Source: Nereida sp. MMG025
Lineage (GTDB): Bacteria; Pseudomonadota; Alphaproteobacteria; Rhodobacterales; Rhodobacteraceae
Direction of reading: 5' to 3'
Assembly: GCF_021654165.1 (NCBI RefSeq)
Contig: NZ_JAKFZN010000001.1
Location: 992,001-1,056,000 of the forward strand
Length of the DNA: 64,000 nucleotides
This document shows, piece by piece, positions 30,419-42,760 of the stretch. Position 1 is the stretch's first letter. Every line of letters starts with the position of its first letter. The position numbers were made by a program, and so were the translations under genes. The notes below the pieces were generated by a model. It saw only the letters and a list, made by a program, of their open reading frames with translations. It ran no database searches and was not told the DNA's origin.

Positions 30419-31231
30419 ATGACAGATGTCGCAACACACGCAGATCTTGAGCTGGTAACAGTGCATTGCCGCATCGATCCAGCCGAATTTCGTGTGAACG
30501 ACAACTACGCTTTTCTTCTGCACAACAAACGGACTGAGCAAACCACGCTTATCGACGCGCCAGAGGCAGCCCCCCTGATTGCCGCTTTGGATGCGCGGGG
30601 GTGGGGGTTGCATCACATCGTCATCACCCACCACCACAATGATCACATCGAAGGGCTTGCTGAATTGGTCGACCGCTATGGCGCCAAGGTGATCGGCGCC
30701 AAAGCCGATGCCCACCGCCTTCCACCGCTTGATATCGCAGTGACCGAAGGCGACACCCTCGACCTGTCAGGCACGCAAGCGCAGATCATCGATGTGTCAG
30801 GGCATACACTGGGCCATATCGCCATCTATGTTCCCGCTGCGCATGCGGTATTTACCGCAGATAGTCTGATGGCGTTGGGCTGCGGGCGTCTGTTCGAAGG
30901 GACCGCAAGACAGATGTGGCAAAGCATGCAAAAACTGCGCGCGCTGCCAGATAACACGCTGGTGTGTTCCGGTCACGAATACACAGAAGCGAACTTGCGT
31001 TTTGCCATGACGATCGAACCCGATAATCCACAGCTTCAGACACGCGCCGCAGACATCGCCGCGCAGCGCGCGAAAAGCCTGCCAACCGTGCCGTCTCGCC
31101 TTGGTGTGGAAAAACAAACAAATCCCTATCTTCGCGCAGACTTGCAGCCGCTCAAAGCCGCCTTAGATATGAAAGACGCAACGGCGGAAGATGTCTTTGG
31201 GCATGTCCGTCAACTGAAAGACACCTTTTAA
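30419..31231 (+). CDS. gloB: hydroxyacylglutathione hydrolase (glyoxalase II)
   Basis: GloB hydrolyses S-D-lactoylglutathione to lactate and glutathione, ending methylglyoxal detoxification. The 270-residue metallo-beta-lactamase fold protein has the binuclear metal motif [25 protein letters not shown], and [17 protein letters not shown]. The C-terminal domain includes [17 protein letters not shown] 30419 is used rather than a TTG two codons before. It is divergent from the methyltransferase gene with 55 bp between the starts. Confidence 0.93.
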   Translation: MTDVATHADLELVTVHCRIDPAEFRVNDNYAFLLHNKRTEQTTLIDAPEAAPLIAALDARGWGLHHIVITHHHNDHIEGLAELVDRYGAKVIGAKADAHRLPPLDIAVTEGDTLDLSGTQAQIIDVSGHTLGHIAIYVPAAHAVFTADSLMALGCGRLFEGTARQMWQSMQKLRALPDNTLVCSGHEYTEANLRFAMTIEPDNPQLQTRAADIAAQRAKSLPTVPSRLGVEKQTNPYLRADLQPLKAALDMKDATAEDVFGHVRQLKDTF

Positions 31232-31296
31232 CCAAGGATGCGGCGACCACACTGCCCCTTAGGTTATCCAAACCAATTCGCTCAAAAACCGCACAA

Positions 31297-31371
31297 ATCA
31301 CTTGTTTTGTAGAAAAAGTGATCGTCGGAAGCGAAAAATCACTTGAAGGTTCGGCAAATCAAGCGAACCTT
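31297..31371. promoter_or_regulatory. repeat cluster in the clpA upstream region
   Basis: Three copies of ATCACTT are seen upstream of clpA: direct at 31297-31303 and 31338-31344, inverted (AAGTGAT) at 31316-31322. Just after them AAGGTTCG (31346-31353) and CGAACCTT (31364-31371) form a perfect 8-bp inverted repeat. No classical promoter is evident. The cluster may hold operators or a weak terminator of gloB; the function is not established. Confidence 0.35.
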
Positions 31372-31456
31372 AACATATAGCAGGCAACAGTCTGAGTGCG
31401 CGGCGCGCGTATCCCCGCCCGCAGCCGCCAGACGACGATAGGAAGGACACGCGCCC

Positions 31457-33777
<2,321 letters not shown>

Positions 33778-33778
<1 letters not shown>

Positions 33779-34758
33779 TGCGGCACCTGATACGATATTT
33801 AAAAGGGGCCGCGCTTGCGGCCCTTTTTGCTGGCACGGCCCATGCACGCGAGCCTTTGCTGAACCTGCCCCTTGATTGCACCTTGGGCGACACTTGCTAC
33901 ATCCAGCAATACGTTGATCGCGACCCAAGCGCGGGGGTCAGTGATTTCGCATGTGGCACCCTTAGCTATGACACCCACAAAGGCACAGATTTCGCCCTCC
34001 CGTCCTTGCAGGCGATGGACAACGGCGTGGATGTTCTGGCCGCAGCGCCCGGCACTGTCGTCGCATTCCGCGATGGCGTCCCCGACCAGATATACACGAG
34101 CGAGACTGCCGCGCAGGTGGACGGGATCGAATGCGGAAACGGCGTTGTGGTTGATCACGGCGCAGGCTGGCGCACGCAGTATTGCCACCTTAAAGAAGGG
34201 TCCGTGATCGTTGAAAACGGCCAACGCGTCGCCAAAGGCGCGGTGTTGGGTGAGGTCGGCCTGAGCGGACGCACGCAATTTCCACATCTGCATATTGTCG
34301 TGCGCCAAGGCGACCGCGTGGTTGACCCGTTCCACCCGGACCCAAGCGCAACCTGCTCGCTCACGCCTCAGGATACGATGTGGCAAACCCCCATTGAATA
34401 CGTGCCAGCGGGCCTGATTGCTGCAGGGTTCAGCACCGCTGTACCCGACTACGACCGCGTTAAAGCAGGTGACGCTGCTGCCGCCACGCTGCGATCGTCC
34501 GATCCGGCGATTGTGCTTTGGGGCTATGCTTTCGGGGCGCGCCAAGGCGACGTTCTGAGCCTGACAATCACTGGCCCTGCAGGCGTGTTGATTGAGCACA
34601 AGGCACTGATCAAACGCGATCAGGCCCAATTGATGCGTGCAGCTGGCAAACCGCTGCGCGGTGTCGGATGGCCAAAAGGGCGCTATAAGGGCACGGCCAG
34701 CCTGACACGACAGGGCGATATCCTTGATACGATGGAAACAACAATCGAGGTCGAGTAG
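33778..34758 (+). CDS. M23 family metallopeptidase (exported)
   Basis: This 326-residue exported protein has a signal peptide (basic start, hydrophobic core, cut after AHA at 23). The M23/LytM zinc site is visible: H67 and D71 in DTHKGTDF, H137 in CHLKEG, H170 and H172 in FPHLHIVV. The C-terminal 120 residues form a second, beta-rich region of unknown fold. It probably cleaves peptidoglycan cross-bridges in the periplasm. It starts on the last base of the clpA stop, so it is translationally coupled to a cytoplasmic chaperone gene, an unexpected pairing. Confidence 0.88.
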
Positions 34759-36411
34759 CTATTTTTCCGTCAGCTTCAGCTCGATGCGCCTGTTTTGCGC
34801 ACGGGCCTGCGGGGTGTTCGCGGTGTTAACCGGTTGATATTGCCCAAAACCATTGGCCGCCAGACGATCAGGCGGGATCCCTAGGAAATTCACCATATAC
34901 CGCACAACCGACAAGGCACGCGCCTGACTAAGCTCCCAATTATCGGCAAACGCGCCCTGCCCTGACAGCGGGACATTATCGGTATGCCCGTCCACGCGGA
35001 TGACCCAATCAATGCCTTGCGGAATGTCATCGGCAATCGCGCGCAGGATTGCAGCAACCTTGGCGATTTCACCGCGACCAGCCTCTGACAAATCGGCCTG
35101 ACCTGCGGCAAACAAGACCTCTGACGAAAAGACAAAACGGTCCCCTTCAATCCGTATGCCGTCTTGCCCGTCCAAAAGGCTGCGCAACTGGCCAAAGAAT
35201 TCCGACCTATAGCGCTCAAGATCCTGCGCCTGCGCCTCAAGCCGCTTGCGTTCGGCCTCCTCCAGCTGGCGGCGGCGCCGTTCTTCAGCCGCCGCGCGGG
35301 CAAGTGCTGCATTCAGATCAGCCCCCAAAGTCTGGATTTGGATATCAGCCGCGCGGTCTGCTTCGGCCGCGGCATCCAACACGCCTTGCAAAGAGGCCAG
35401 TTGCGCGCGCAAGGCCGCAATTTGTTCATTCAGCACTGTCAGCTTGCGCTGGTCGTCGGCCGATTGCGCCTCCAACGCTGCCAATTCTGTATTGGCCTGC
35501 GCCAACAAAGCGGCCCGTTCTTGCGCCGCGCTTAACTGGTCTTGCGCGGTCTGCTCGGCGGCCAGTCGCGCCGCAAGGGCGGCTGTCAGTTGCGACCTTA
35601 TCTCGTCTTGGGTCAAGGCGGCTTGCGCGGTTTGTTCGGCCAATGCTGCGTTGCTTGCATCCAAATCCAGCAAGGCCTGCGCCAGCCGCGCATTCAAATC
35701 CTCGCGCTCTTGGCGCGTGGCGGCCAGTAGGGTCAATGTGTCCTCGGCCTCTTGCCGCTTGGCTTCCAGCGACAGCGTCGCAGCCGTCAGTTCATCTTGC
35801 GCCTCTGCCAGCCGCGCACGCAAAGCAGCGGCGGCTTGCGCTTCGCTCAAACGCTGCGCCTCTGCCGCGGTGAGCGCTTCAGCCGTATCGGCTTTCTCGG
35901 CTTCCAAATCGGCGATCAATGCCTCAAGCGCCTCACGCCGTGCGGCGGCCAAACGGGCTGCCTCGGTTTGCGCATCAATCTCGCTGCGCGCCGCAGCCAG
36001 CGCCAGATCCAACGCCTCTTTTTGCGAAAGCACCTCGGCGCCTTCGGCCTCAAGCGTTGCGATGCGGGCTTGCGCGCTCGCCCGTTCCGCCAACAGGCTG
36101 GCGACCTGTGTTTCAAAATCTTCGATTGTGGCGCTTTGGGTCTGCAGCGTGGCGCGCAGCGTGCCAAGCTCAACCTCCATCGCGTCGCGCTGCGAGGTCG
36201 CAAGCCCCAAGGCTTGGCTGAGCGCGCTGACCTCGGCGCCCAATTCATTCAGCTCGTCGGCTTGTCCCGTGATCGTTTCGCGCAGCACCCCCTGAATCAC
36301 CATGAAGATGGTCAGCACAAACATCAGCACCAGCAAAAGCGCGGTCATGGCATCCACGAACCCCGGCCAGATTGCGGTTTGAAACCCGCCCCGTCGCCGC
36401 GCCAGCGCCAT
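34759..36411 (-). CDS. MotB/OmpA-like peptidoglycan-binding stator protein with long coiled coil
   Basis: This 550-residue protein has one N-terminal membrane helix (about 19-41) carrying D20 in the position of the proton-binding Asp of MotB and ExbD (GFVDAMTALL). Residues 45-410 are an Ala-, Glu- and Gln-rich coiled coil with two breaks. The C-terminal 130 residues are an OmpA domain (RVDGHTDNVPL, NWELSQARALSVV, NRRIELKL) that should bind peptidoglycan. It follows the ExbB-like gene by 3 bp, so the pair likely forms an ion-driven membrane complex. No flagellar gene is near. The role is unknown. Confidence 0.85.
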   Translation of the reverse strand: MALARRRGGFQTAIWPGFVDAMTALLLVLMFVLTIFMVIQGVLRETITGQADELNELGAEVSALSQALGLATSQRDAMEVELGTLRATLQTQSATIEDFETQVASLLAERASAQARIATLEAEGAEVLSQKEALDLALAAARSEIDAQTEAARLAAARREALEALIADLEAEKADTAEALTAAEAQRLSEAQAAAALRARLAEAQDELTAATLSLEAKRQEAEDTLTLLAATRQEREDLNARLAQALLDLDASNAALAEQTAQAALTQDEIRSQLTAALAARLAAEQTAQDQLSAAQERAALLAQANTELAALEAQSADDQRKLTVLNEQIAALRAQLASLQGVLDAAAEADRAADIQIQTLGADLNAALARAAAEERRRRQLEEAERKRLEAQAQDLERYRSEFFGQLRSLLDGQDGIRIEGDRFVFSSEVLFAAGQADLSEAGRGEIAKVAAILRAIADDIPQGIDWVIRVDGHTDNVPLSGQGAFADNWELSQARALSVVRYMVNFLGIPPDRLAANGFGQYQPVNTANTPQARAQNRRIELKLTEK

Positions 36412-36414
36412 GCC

Positions 36415-37599
36415 CTACCCCTTTTTGCCAGAGGATAATGCCGCCTGCAGGGTCTGGATCAGGCGGTCAAGATCACTGCGCAAATCTGCAGTCGTCTCTT
36501 GGCGTCCTGCGCTGATCTCCTCCATGAGTTGCAAAAGCTGCACATCAATAGACCGCAGGCGCATCCGCATCTCGCTGTCCACCTCACCGCCCTGCCCCGA
36601 TGACAGGCGTGCGGCAATCGCCTCCTGCCCCTCGGCCACCCGCAGCAGGCTTTGTTCCAGCCCTTCATTGGCGCCAAGACTGTTGCTTTCCATCTTGCGC
36701 ACCAAACCATCCATCGACCCTGCAAGCGCGCCAATCTGTTCGTCCATCGCGCTGCGCTTGGCATCCGATTGCGCCACCAACATGCGCAGGCTTTCCATCT
36801 GGTCGGACATATGTTCCAGCACGCCTGCCATAAAGTTCTGTTCGGCCCCGCTATCGCCATCGGCCGCAGCAAAGCTCAGACGTGTGATCGACGACAGCCA
36901 TTCTTCCAATTCGCGGTAAAAGCGGTTCTGCCCATGCCCTGCAAACAGCTCAAGCAGGCCAACCACCAGCGACCCCGCCAATCCCAAAAGAGACGAGGCA
37001 AAGGCCACGCCCATGCCCGAAAGTTGTGCATCGAGCCCCGTCATCAAACGCGAAAACATATCCACGCCGCCTTCCCCATCCGACGGTTGCAATGCACGGA
37101 TCGTATCGACCAACGCAGGCACCGTGGTGGCAAGCCCGTAAAATGTGCCAAGCAACCCAAGGAAAATCAGTGTGTTGACGATATAGCGCGTGATTTCGCG
37201 CCCCTCTTCGATGCGGCTTTCCACCGAATCCAGGATCGACCGTGCCGAGGCCGTTGAAATACTGCTTTGCGCACGGCGTGATCCCAACAGGGCCGCCAAA
37301 GGTGCCATCAACAAAGGGGGCTTTATGCCTTCCGCGCCCAAGCGCCCCTTTGCAAACCCTTCGATCCAACGAACCGATCCGATGAGCTGGACCACCTGAT
37401 AAAAGCACGCAATCACACCGATCACGAACACCACAAAGATAAACCCGTTCAGGTAAGGGTTGGCCAAAAACACGGGCAACACGCGCGGAAGCGCCAGATA
37501 GACACCCGCCCCCACAAGGGCCAAAGCCACCAGCATCAAGGTGATCTGGCGCACAGGTTGTGAAAAATACGGCTCGGCCTCGCGCTCACTCAAATCCAT
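36415..37599 (-). CDS. ExbB/MotA-like proton channel protein
   Basis: This 394-residue protein has four predicted membrane helices (about 19-38, 51-73, 139-160, 194-220). The MotA/TolQ/ExbB core is recognisable in VNTLIFLGLLGTFYGLATTV and in GMGVAFASSLLGLAGSLVVG. The tail (225-394) is cytoplasmic, charged and helical, longer than in ExbB. It precedes the OmpA/MotB-like partner by 3 bp. By analogy the two make a peptidoglycan-anchored motor coupled to proton flow; what it drives is unknown. Confidence 0.85.
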   Translation of the reverse strand: MDLSEREAEPYFSQPVRQITLMLVALALVGAGVYLALPRVLPVFLANPYLNGFIFVVFVIGVIACFYQVVQLIGSVRWIEGFAKGRLGAEGIKPPLLMAPLAALLGSRRAQSSISTASARSILDSVESRIEEGREITRYIVNTLIFLGLLGTFYGLATTVPALVDTIRALQPSDGEGGVDMFSRLMTGLDAQLSGMGVAFASSLLGLAGSLVVGLLELFAGHGQNRFYRELEEWLSSITRLSFAAADGDSGAEQNFMAGVLEHMSDQMESLRMLVAQSDAKRSAMDEQIGALAGSMDGLVRKMESNSLGANEGLEQSLLRVAEGQEAIAARLSSGQGGEVDSEMRMRLRSIDVQLLQLMEEISAGRQETTADLRSDLDRLIQTLQAALSSGKKG

Positions 37600-37672
37600 T
37601 CGGACCCATCCTGACGCTTTTTGTTGTCACTGCTGGCATGACCTTACCTGCCAAAACCGTGCAAAGAAAGCG

Positions 37673-38206
37673 TTAACCCGCCAATGCGCGGACACGCCCC
37701 GATAGCCAATCAAGGTCGGGATCATTGATCCCAAGGCTGTGCAAATGTGTGGCCGTATTCCACAAATACTCGGTATTCGGGCCGCGCCCGCCCACAGCCT
37801 TGGCAATGATCTGCGCCTGATCTTCAAGGCTTAGCCCCGCGCAATACTGCTCGTGATGGGGATCGATGATATAGGTCACAGCCTCAACGTCGCGGCCATC
37901 GGCCAGCGTCACAGGTTGCCAGGTTTCCAGATAGGCCGACGAAATCAACTCGCGCTCTCGCAAATAGGTCAACACCGCGTCGGCATCGCCGCCCGCGCGC
38001 AGACCAACCCCTTGACAGGCCGCGCCGTCTTGGGCGTCCAACGCCAGCACCAAACCAGGGTCATCTTGGGTGCCGCGATGATGGATGGACCGCATGCAGA
38101 ACGAGCGCGCAAACCCATGCAACGTGCCGATCACCTGCTCGGCCACGTCAAAGCCCGGGTTCCACACAAGCGATCCGTATCCAAAAACCCAAAGCTCTTT
38201 TGTCAT
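37673..38206 (-). CDS. ChaC-like gamma-glutamylcyclotransferase
   Basis: ChaC enzymes release 5-oxoproline from glutathione. The 177-residue protein starts MTKELWVFGYGSLVWNPGF with the substrate-binding YGSL motif; ELISSAYLE near 97-105 carries the probable catalytic Glu, and TYIIDPHHEQYC follows. The frame is open further upstream, but ATG 38206 matches the family start. It is divergent from the DUF2125 gene with about 70 bp between the starts. Confidence 0.9.
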   Translation of the reverse strand: MTKELWVFGYGSLVWNPGFDVAEQVIGTLHGFARSFCMRSIHHRGTQDDPGLVLALDAQDGAACQGVGLRAGGDADAVLTYLRERELISSAYLETWQPVTLADGRDVEAVTYIIDPHHEQYCAGLSLEDQAQIIAKAVGGRGPNTEYLWNTATHLHSLGINDPDLDWLSGRVRALAG

Positions 38207-38275
38207 CTCGCTGGCCCTTCCATTCTGCGCCCTATAAATACGGGGCCAGCACAATATGCAATCAGGGCGGTGACG

Positions 38276-39277
38276 ATGCGGTGGATTTTGGGAATAGTGA
38301 CAACGCTGGCCGTGCTTTATGCAGGCTACTGGTTCATCGGCGCGGCCGCAACAGAACGCGCCGCAACCCAGTGGTTCAATGACCGCGCGCAAGACGGGTG
38401 GATCGCCGAAACAAGCGCTATTGAAACACGCGGCTTCCCGTCACGCTTTGACACCACGCTGACAGACATCGAACTGGCCGACCCCGAAACAGGATGGGTC
38501 TGGACCGCGCCGTTCTTTCAGGTTTTTGCCCTGTCCTATCGGCCCAATCACATCATTGCCGTCTGGCCGCCAGACCATAGCCTTGCATCACCCAACGCGC
38601 GGATCGCGCTGTCCAGCAATGATACACGGGCCTCAATGGTCTTTGAGGCTGGCCCCGACCTGACGCTGCAAACCGCAAATTTTGAGGTCGCGGCCCTTAC
38701 ACTTGCCCATTCGCAACTGGGGGAAACGACCATCGGGGAAGGCAGCATTGCCCTGCGCCAGACACCTGACATGGTCCTGTCCAATGACCTTTATGCACAA
38801 CTCAAAACCGTTGCGCTGCCCCCTGCCCTGCGCGGCCTGCTGGATCCTGCAGGTTTGCTGCCCACCGCCATTGAAGGGATGACCATCGACAGCACCATCG
38901 GCTTCGATGCTCCTTGGGACCGCTTCGCAATCGAACGCGCCCGCCCACAACCCACATCCATTGACCTCAAACTGCTATCGGCCAGTTGGGGTCCCCTTGA
39001 TCTACGGGCCGCTGGCACCTTGCAAGTCGACGAAAACGGCGTCCCCACGGGCGAGATTGGCATCAAGGCTCGCAACTGGCGTCAGATGCTTGACGTGGCC
39101 GAAAACGCGGGCCTTCTGCCGTCTGAAATCCTGCCAATGGTCGAACGCGGGCTCGAGGTTTTGTCAGGTCTTTCGGGCAACAGCCAAACCCTTGATGTGC
39201 CACTGAGCTTTCGCAACGGGCGCATGGCCATAGGTCCGCTGCCCATCGGCCCCGCACCGCGCATCATGTTGCGCTAG
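38276..39277 (+). CDS. DUF2125 family protein (membrane-anchored, periplasmic)
   Basis: This 333-residue protein fits the DUF2125 family of alphaproteobacteria. An uncleaved N-terminal helix (about 4-24) is followed by a large beta-rich domain with ETRGFPSRFDTTLTDIEL near 50 and a conserved end (LPIGPAPRIMLR). The domain should face the periplasm. The function is unknown; a lipid-transfer-like beta fold is possible. The frame is open to 37853, but that stretch is antisense to ChaC. Its stop overlaps that of the convergent extensin-like gene within CTAG. Confidence 0.85.
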   Translation: MRWILGIVTTLAVLYAGYWFIGAAATERAATQWFNDRAQDGWIAETSAIETRGFPSRFDTTLTDIELADPETGWVWTAPFFQVFALSYRPNHIIAVWPPDHSLASPNARIALSSNDTRASMVFEAGPDLTLQTANFEVAALTLAHSQLGETTIGEGSIALRQTPDMVLSNDLYAQLKTVALPPALRGLLDPAGLLPTAIEGMTIDSTIGFDAPWDRFAIERARPQPTSIDLKLLSASWGPLDLRAAGTLQVDENGVPTGEIGIKARNWRQMLDVAENAGLLPSEILPMVERGLEVLSGLSGNSQTLDVPLSFRNGRMAIGPLPIGPAPRIMLR

Positions 39278-39891
39278 CGGCAGTAACTGCCAGAGCGATA
39301 CTGCGCTGTATCAAAATGAAAATGATCTTTGTGAAAGCGGTCTGATTCAGGTCCAAGCACTGTGCCAAACGGACCGCAGGCCGCACGCCAAAGCGCACGC
39401 AGACGTTTGCCATCCTTGCTGTTCCAGCCGTTCAAAAGCGTGACCGTCTCGCCCGTGCGCAGGGTAAATCCCGAAATATCAATCGCGCGGCCTTTGCCGT
39501 GCTCACTGATCTTTGCCCCGGGCCTGTGATTGCGGGTGCGACACACGTAATGGGCCGCCACCTCAAGCTGCGCCAAACCACCGCGATCGGAAAATTCCGG
39601 GACCGCTGCGTCCGACACCCAACCGCGCAACGCCCGTGCAGTGTTGCAATCCACGGTGGCTGCTTGGCTCAGTTGCACGCCCGCAACGGCTGTGATGCGC
39701 ACAGGGTTTTCGATACCACATTGGGCAATCCGTCCTTCGATCTTGGGCACGACAACCCCTTCAATCGCAGGGTCATTGCAAACCGTTGGCCCTGCCGCAT
39801 TGCGCGCTTCGGGGCGTGGTGATCGCTCGATGTTGGCGCAGGCCTGCCCGACAAACAGAACAACCGAAAGGGCAGCAAGCGCGCGGATCAT
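39274..39891 (-). CDS. extensin-like family protein (D-Ala-D-Ala carboxypeptidase-like)
   Basis: This 205-residue exported protein has a signal sequence ending near QACAN; Cys18 could be a lipobox, but cleavage as a soluble protein is equally likely. The extensin-like C domain has SEHGKGRAIDISGF (129-142) and FHKDHFHFD (186-194), the His/Asp pattern of zinc carboxypeptidases of the MepA/VanY type. A role in peptidoglycan trimming is inferred. The start overlaps the stop of the arogenate/prephenate dehydrogenase gene by 4 bp. Confidence 0.85.
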   Translation of the reverse strand: MIRALAALSVVLFVGQACANIERSPRPEARNAAGPTVCNDPAIEGVVVPKIEGRIAQCGIENPVRITAVAGVQLSQAATVDCNTARALRGWVSDAAVPEFSDRGGLAQLEVAAHYVCRTRNHRPGAKISEHGKGRAIDISGFTLRTGETVTLLNGWNSKDGKRLRALWRAACGPFGTVLGPESDRFHKDHFHFDTAQYRSGSYCR

Positions 39892-40802
39892 TTGCGCCCT
39901 GCCGTACGCCCAAAGTTCGGCGCATCCGTGTCTTGGCCCGCTTCGATGATGCCACGCCGAATGGCCCGCGTGCGGGTGAAATAGTCGTGCAGATGATCGC
40001 CGTCGCCTGTCCGAATGGCCCGTTGCAGGGCAAACAGCTCTTCGGTGAAACGCCCCAGAATTTCCAGGGTTGCTTCCTTGTTGGTCAAAAAGACATCGCG
40101 CCACATCGTCGGATCACTGGCCGCAATACGCGTAAAATCGCGAAACCCTGTGGCCGAATAGTTGATCACTTCGCTGTCGCTGACGCGTTGCAAATCATCG
40201 GCAACACCGACCATCGTATAGGCAATCAGGTGCGGCGCGTGACTGGTCACGGCCAGCACCAAATCATGGTGCTCCGCGTCCATTGTGTTGACCTTGCTGC
40301 CCATGCCCTCCCAAAGCGCGCGCAGCTTGGCAACCGCCGCCTCATCAGCGCCATCAGACGGCACGATAAGGCACCAACGACCATCAAACAGTTCCGCAAA
40401 CCCCGATGTCGGCCCCGAATGTTCCGTGCCAGCCAGAGGGTGCGCTGGCACAAAATGCACGCCCTTGGGGATATGCGGACCGACCGCATCAATCACAGCC
40501 CGCTTGACCGAGCCGACATCCGTCACCGTTGCCCCCGCTTTCAAGTGCGGCGCAATCTGTTCTGCGACATCGCCCATCACCCCAACTGGCACGCAAAGCA
40601 CGACCAGATCAGCGTCTGTAACCGCCTCTTCAATCGTGTTACAGACCCTATCGCACAGGCCAATGTCGCGTGCCGTCTGGCGCGTCTCAGCTGAGCGCGC
40701 AAAGCCATAGACCTCGCCCACCAAATCTGCACGCTTCATGCCCCAAAACATGGAAGATGCAATATGGCCCAGACCGATCAGGGCGACGCGTTCATAAATC
40801 AT
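39888..40802 (-). CDS. tyrC: prephenate/arogenate dehydrogenase
   Basis: This NAD(P)-dependent enzyme performs the oxidative decarboxylation step of tyrosine synthesis. The 304-residue protein has the Rossmann motif [15 protein letters not shown] and the active-site [15 protein letters not shown] near 120, with SHAPHLIAY in the C-terminal domain. Whether prephenate or arogenate is preferred cannot be told. It lies between hisC and the extensin-like gene with 4-bp overlaps at both ends. Confidence 0.92.
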   Translation of the reverse strand: MIYERVALIGLGHIASSMFWGMKRADLVGEVYGFARSAETRQTARDIGLCDRVCNTIEEAVTDADLVVLCVPVGVMGDVAEQIAPHLKAGATVTDVGSVKRAVIDAVGPHIPKGVHFVPAHPLAGTEHSGPTSGFAELFDGRWCLIVPSDGADEAAVAKLRALWEGMGSKVNTMDAEHHDLVLAVTSHAPHLIAYTMVGVADDLQRVSDSEVINYSATGFRDFTRIAASDPTMWRDVFLTNKEATLEILGRFTEELFALQRAIRTGDGDHLHDYFTRTRAIRRGIIEAGQDTDAPNFGRTAGRK

Positions 40803-41884
40803 GACTGGCTCTCTTTGAATTGGCGCACCGCATGCACTACGCGCCGGCAGCTGGCCTCGTCGCCCACGGTGATCCGCAAACAGTTTGGCAAATTATAGCC
40901 GCCCACGCGGCGCACAAGAATACCTTCGCTTTTCAGGTGATCATCGCAGGCATGTGCCTCGGCCTCTGACCCGAACCGCGCAAGGATGAAATTCGCGGTC
41001 GACGTGTCTGACGGCACGCCCAATTCCGCCAGCCCTTCGGCCAACCACGCCCGCCATTTGGTGTTCTCCGCGCGGCAGCGTTCTGCGTAGTCCAGATCGC
41101 GCACCGCGGCCTCAGCCGCGGCCAGCGCAGGCGTCGACAGGTTGAACGGCCCGCGCACACGGTTCAGCACATCAATCACCGCCTGCGGCGCATACCCCCA
41201 CCCGACACGCAGCCCGCCAAGGCCATACATCTTTGAAAACGTGCGTGTCATCACGACATTCTGCCGTTTGTGCACCAGCGCAGCACCGCCATCATAGCCT
41301 TCGACATATTCCGCATAGGCCCCGTCCAGCACCAAAAGACATGAAGGCGGGATGCCATCGGCCAACCGTTTGATCTGCGCGTTCGAGATCATTGTGCCCG
41401 TGGGATTGTTGGGGTTGGCAATAAACACCAGCCGCGTCTTATCCGTGACCCCCGCAAGGATCGCATCTACATCTGTGGTGCGTTCGTGCTCTTTGACCTC
41501 AACAGGGGTGGCACCCGCAGCCAACGCGCTGATGCGGTACATCGCAAACCCGTGTTCGGTATGCAAAACCTCGGTGCCGGGGCCTGCATAGGCCTGACAC
41601 AGGAAGGTGATAATCTCGTCACTGCCCACACCGCAGATGATCTGCGCAGGGTTCAGACCGTGGACCTCGCCTATCGCCTCACGCAATGCGCGGTGATCGG
41701 TGGGGGGATAACGGTGAAGCTGACCTGCCTCGCGCTTGAACGCTTCTTGCGCCGATACGGGCGGGCCAAAGGGGTTCTCGTTCGACGACAGTTTGACGAT
41801 ATTTGACACGCCCTCCACATGGCTGGCCCCGCCCTGATATAGCGCGATGTCCATAATGCCCGGTTGTGGTGTCAGCTTTGTCAT
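40799..41884 (-). CDS. hisC: histidinol-phosphate/aromatic aminotransferase
   Basis: This PLP enzyme transaminates histidinol phosphate and, in this lineage, probably aromatic substrates too. The 361-residue protein has [19 protein letters not shown], and the PLP-lysine block [18 protein letters not shown]. From ATG 41884 it matches the family length. The pairing with the tyrosine-pathway dehydrogenase supports a second role in phenylalanine and tyrosine synthesis. Confidence 0.94.
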   Translation of the reverse strand: MTKLTPQPGIMDIALYQGGASHVEGVSNIVKLSSNENPFGPPVSAQEAFKREAGQLHRYPPTDHRALREAIGEVHGLNPAQIICGVGSDEIITFLCQAYAGPGTEVLHTEHGFAMYRISALAAGATPVEVKEHERTTDVDAILAGVTDKTRLVFIANPNNPTGTMISNAQIKRLADGIPPSCLLVLDGAYAEYVEGYDGGAALVHKRQNVVMTRTFSKMYGLGGLRVGWGYAPQAVIDVLNRVRGPFNLSTPALAAAEAAVRDLDYAERCRAENTKWRAWLAEGLAELGVPSDTSTANFILARFGSEAEAHACDDHLKSEGILVRRVGGYNLPNCLRITVGDEASCRRVVHAVRQFKESQS

Positions 41885-41956
41885 AACAGAGGCCTCTAAA
41901 AGCGGTTCATCCCTGTCTAGCCAAGCGTCCCGCCGCTGACCAGAGGGACAAACCAA

Positions 41957-41984
41957 AAAGGCCGCCCCCGATGGAGCGGCCTTT
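41957..41984 (-). terminator. rho-independent terminator of rpsD
   Basis: AAAGGCCGC (41957-41965) pairs with GCGGCCTTT (41976-41984) around a 10-nt loop. Read leftwards, the stem ends in TTTTTGG. It lies 24 bp after the rpsD stop and in front of hisC. Confidence 0.85.
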
Positions 41985-42007
41985 GAAAATCGTGACAGAT
42001 ACGACGC

Positions 42008-42628
42008 TTAGTTCTGTGCGTAGTATTCGATAACGAGGTTTGGTTCCATTTGCACAGGGTAAGGCACATCGCCCAGACCCGGGGTGCGCACAAACGTCGC
42101 TTTCATTTTCGAGTGGTCGGCATCGATGTAGTCAGGCACATCACGCTCAGGCAGTTGTGTCGCTTCGATCAAAGCCGCCATTTGCTTGGAACGGTCGCGC
42201 ACTTCGATCACGTCACCTTCTTTAACACGGTAGGACGGGATGTTGACCTTCTGGCCATTCACACGCACGTGGCCGTGGTTCACGAACTGGCGTGCTGCAA
42301 AAACAGTCGCAACAAACTTGGCGCGGTAAACAACGGCGTCCAGACGACGTTCCAGCAGACCAATCAGGTTTTCGCCTGTGTCACCTTTAACACGGGCCGC
42401 TTCCACGTAGATGCGTTTGAACTGCTTTTCAGTCAGATCGCCGTAGTAGCCTTTCAGCTTCTGCTTGGCACGCAACTGCAGACCGAAGTCCGACAATTTG
42501 CCCTTGCGGCGCTGACCGTGCTGGCCGGGGCCATATTCGCGGCGATTGACGGGTGATTTTGGACGACCCCAGATGTTTTCACCCATGCGGCGGTCGATTT
42601 TGTATTTGGCAGACGTGCGTTTGGTCAC
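42008..42628 (-). CDS. rpsD: 30S ribosomal protein S4
   Basis: S4 nucleates assembly of the 30S body. The 206-residue protein has the N-terminal [20 protein letters not shown] and an S4 RNA-binding domain ([39 protein letters not shown]). The start is GTG 42628 with AAAGGAG upstream. It stands alone, with its own promoter and terminator. Confidence 0.98.
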   Translation of the reverse strand: MTKRTSAKYKIDRRMGENIWGRPKSPVNRREYGPGQHGQRRKGKLSDFGLQLRAKQKLKGYYGDLTEKQFKRIYVEAARVKGDTGENLIGLLERRLDAVVYRAKFVATVFAARQFVNHGHVRVNGQKVNIPSYRVKEGDVIEVRDRSKQMAALIEATQLPERDVPDYIDADHSKMKATFVRTPGLGDVPYPVQMEPNLVIEYYAQN

Positions 42629-42726
42629 GGCTGATCTCCTTTTGTAAGTGTCAAAAGGGCGTTGTCCTTTGGGCGAACCCCGACAGGCATCCCCTTGCGG
42701 GGGCCACCAACACCAATGAAGCCGCG

Positions 42727-42754
42727 CTTATACGTGGGATTCCCGTGCTGTCAA
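42727..42754 (-). promoter_or_regulatory. sigma-70-type promoter of rpsD
   Basis: On the minus strand a perfect TTGACA (42749-42754) and TATAAG (42727-42732) are separated by 16 bp, close to consensus and the strongest housekeeping promoter I see in the window. The leader of about 95 nt includes a small hairpin (CCCCG/CGGGG type), which might be the S4 autoregulatory target; that is speculation. Confidence 0.8.
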
Positions 42755-42760
42755 CAGACC

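Noticed and set aside
35049-36438. long frames antisense to the coiled-coil protein
   Set aside because: The repetitive GC-rich coiled-coil sequence leaves all antisense frames open; products are low-complexity Pro/Arg or Ser/Ala strings.
34759-37599. Zorya anti-phage system
   Set aside because: The two motor proteins resemble ZorA/ZorB in layout, but no ZorC, ZorD or ZorE is near and the flanking genes are housekeeping.
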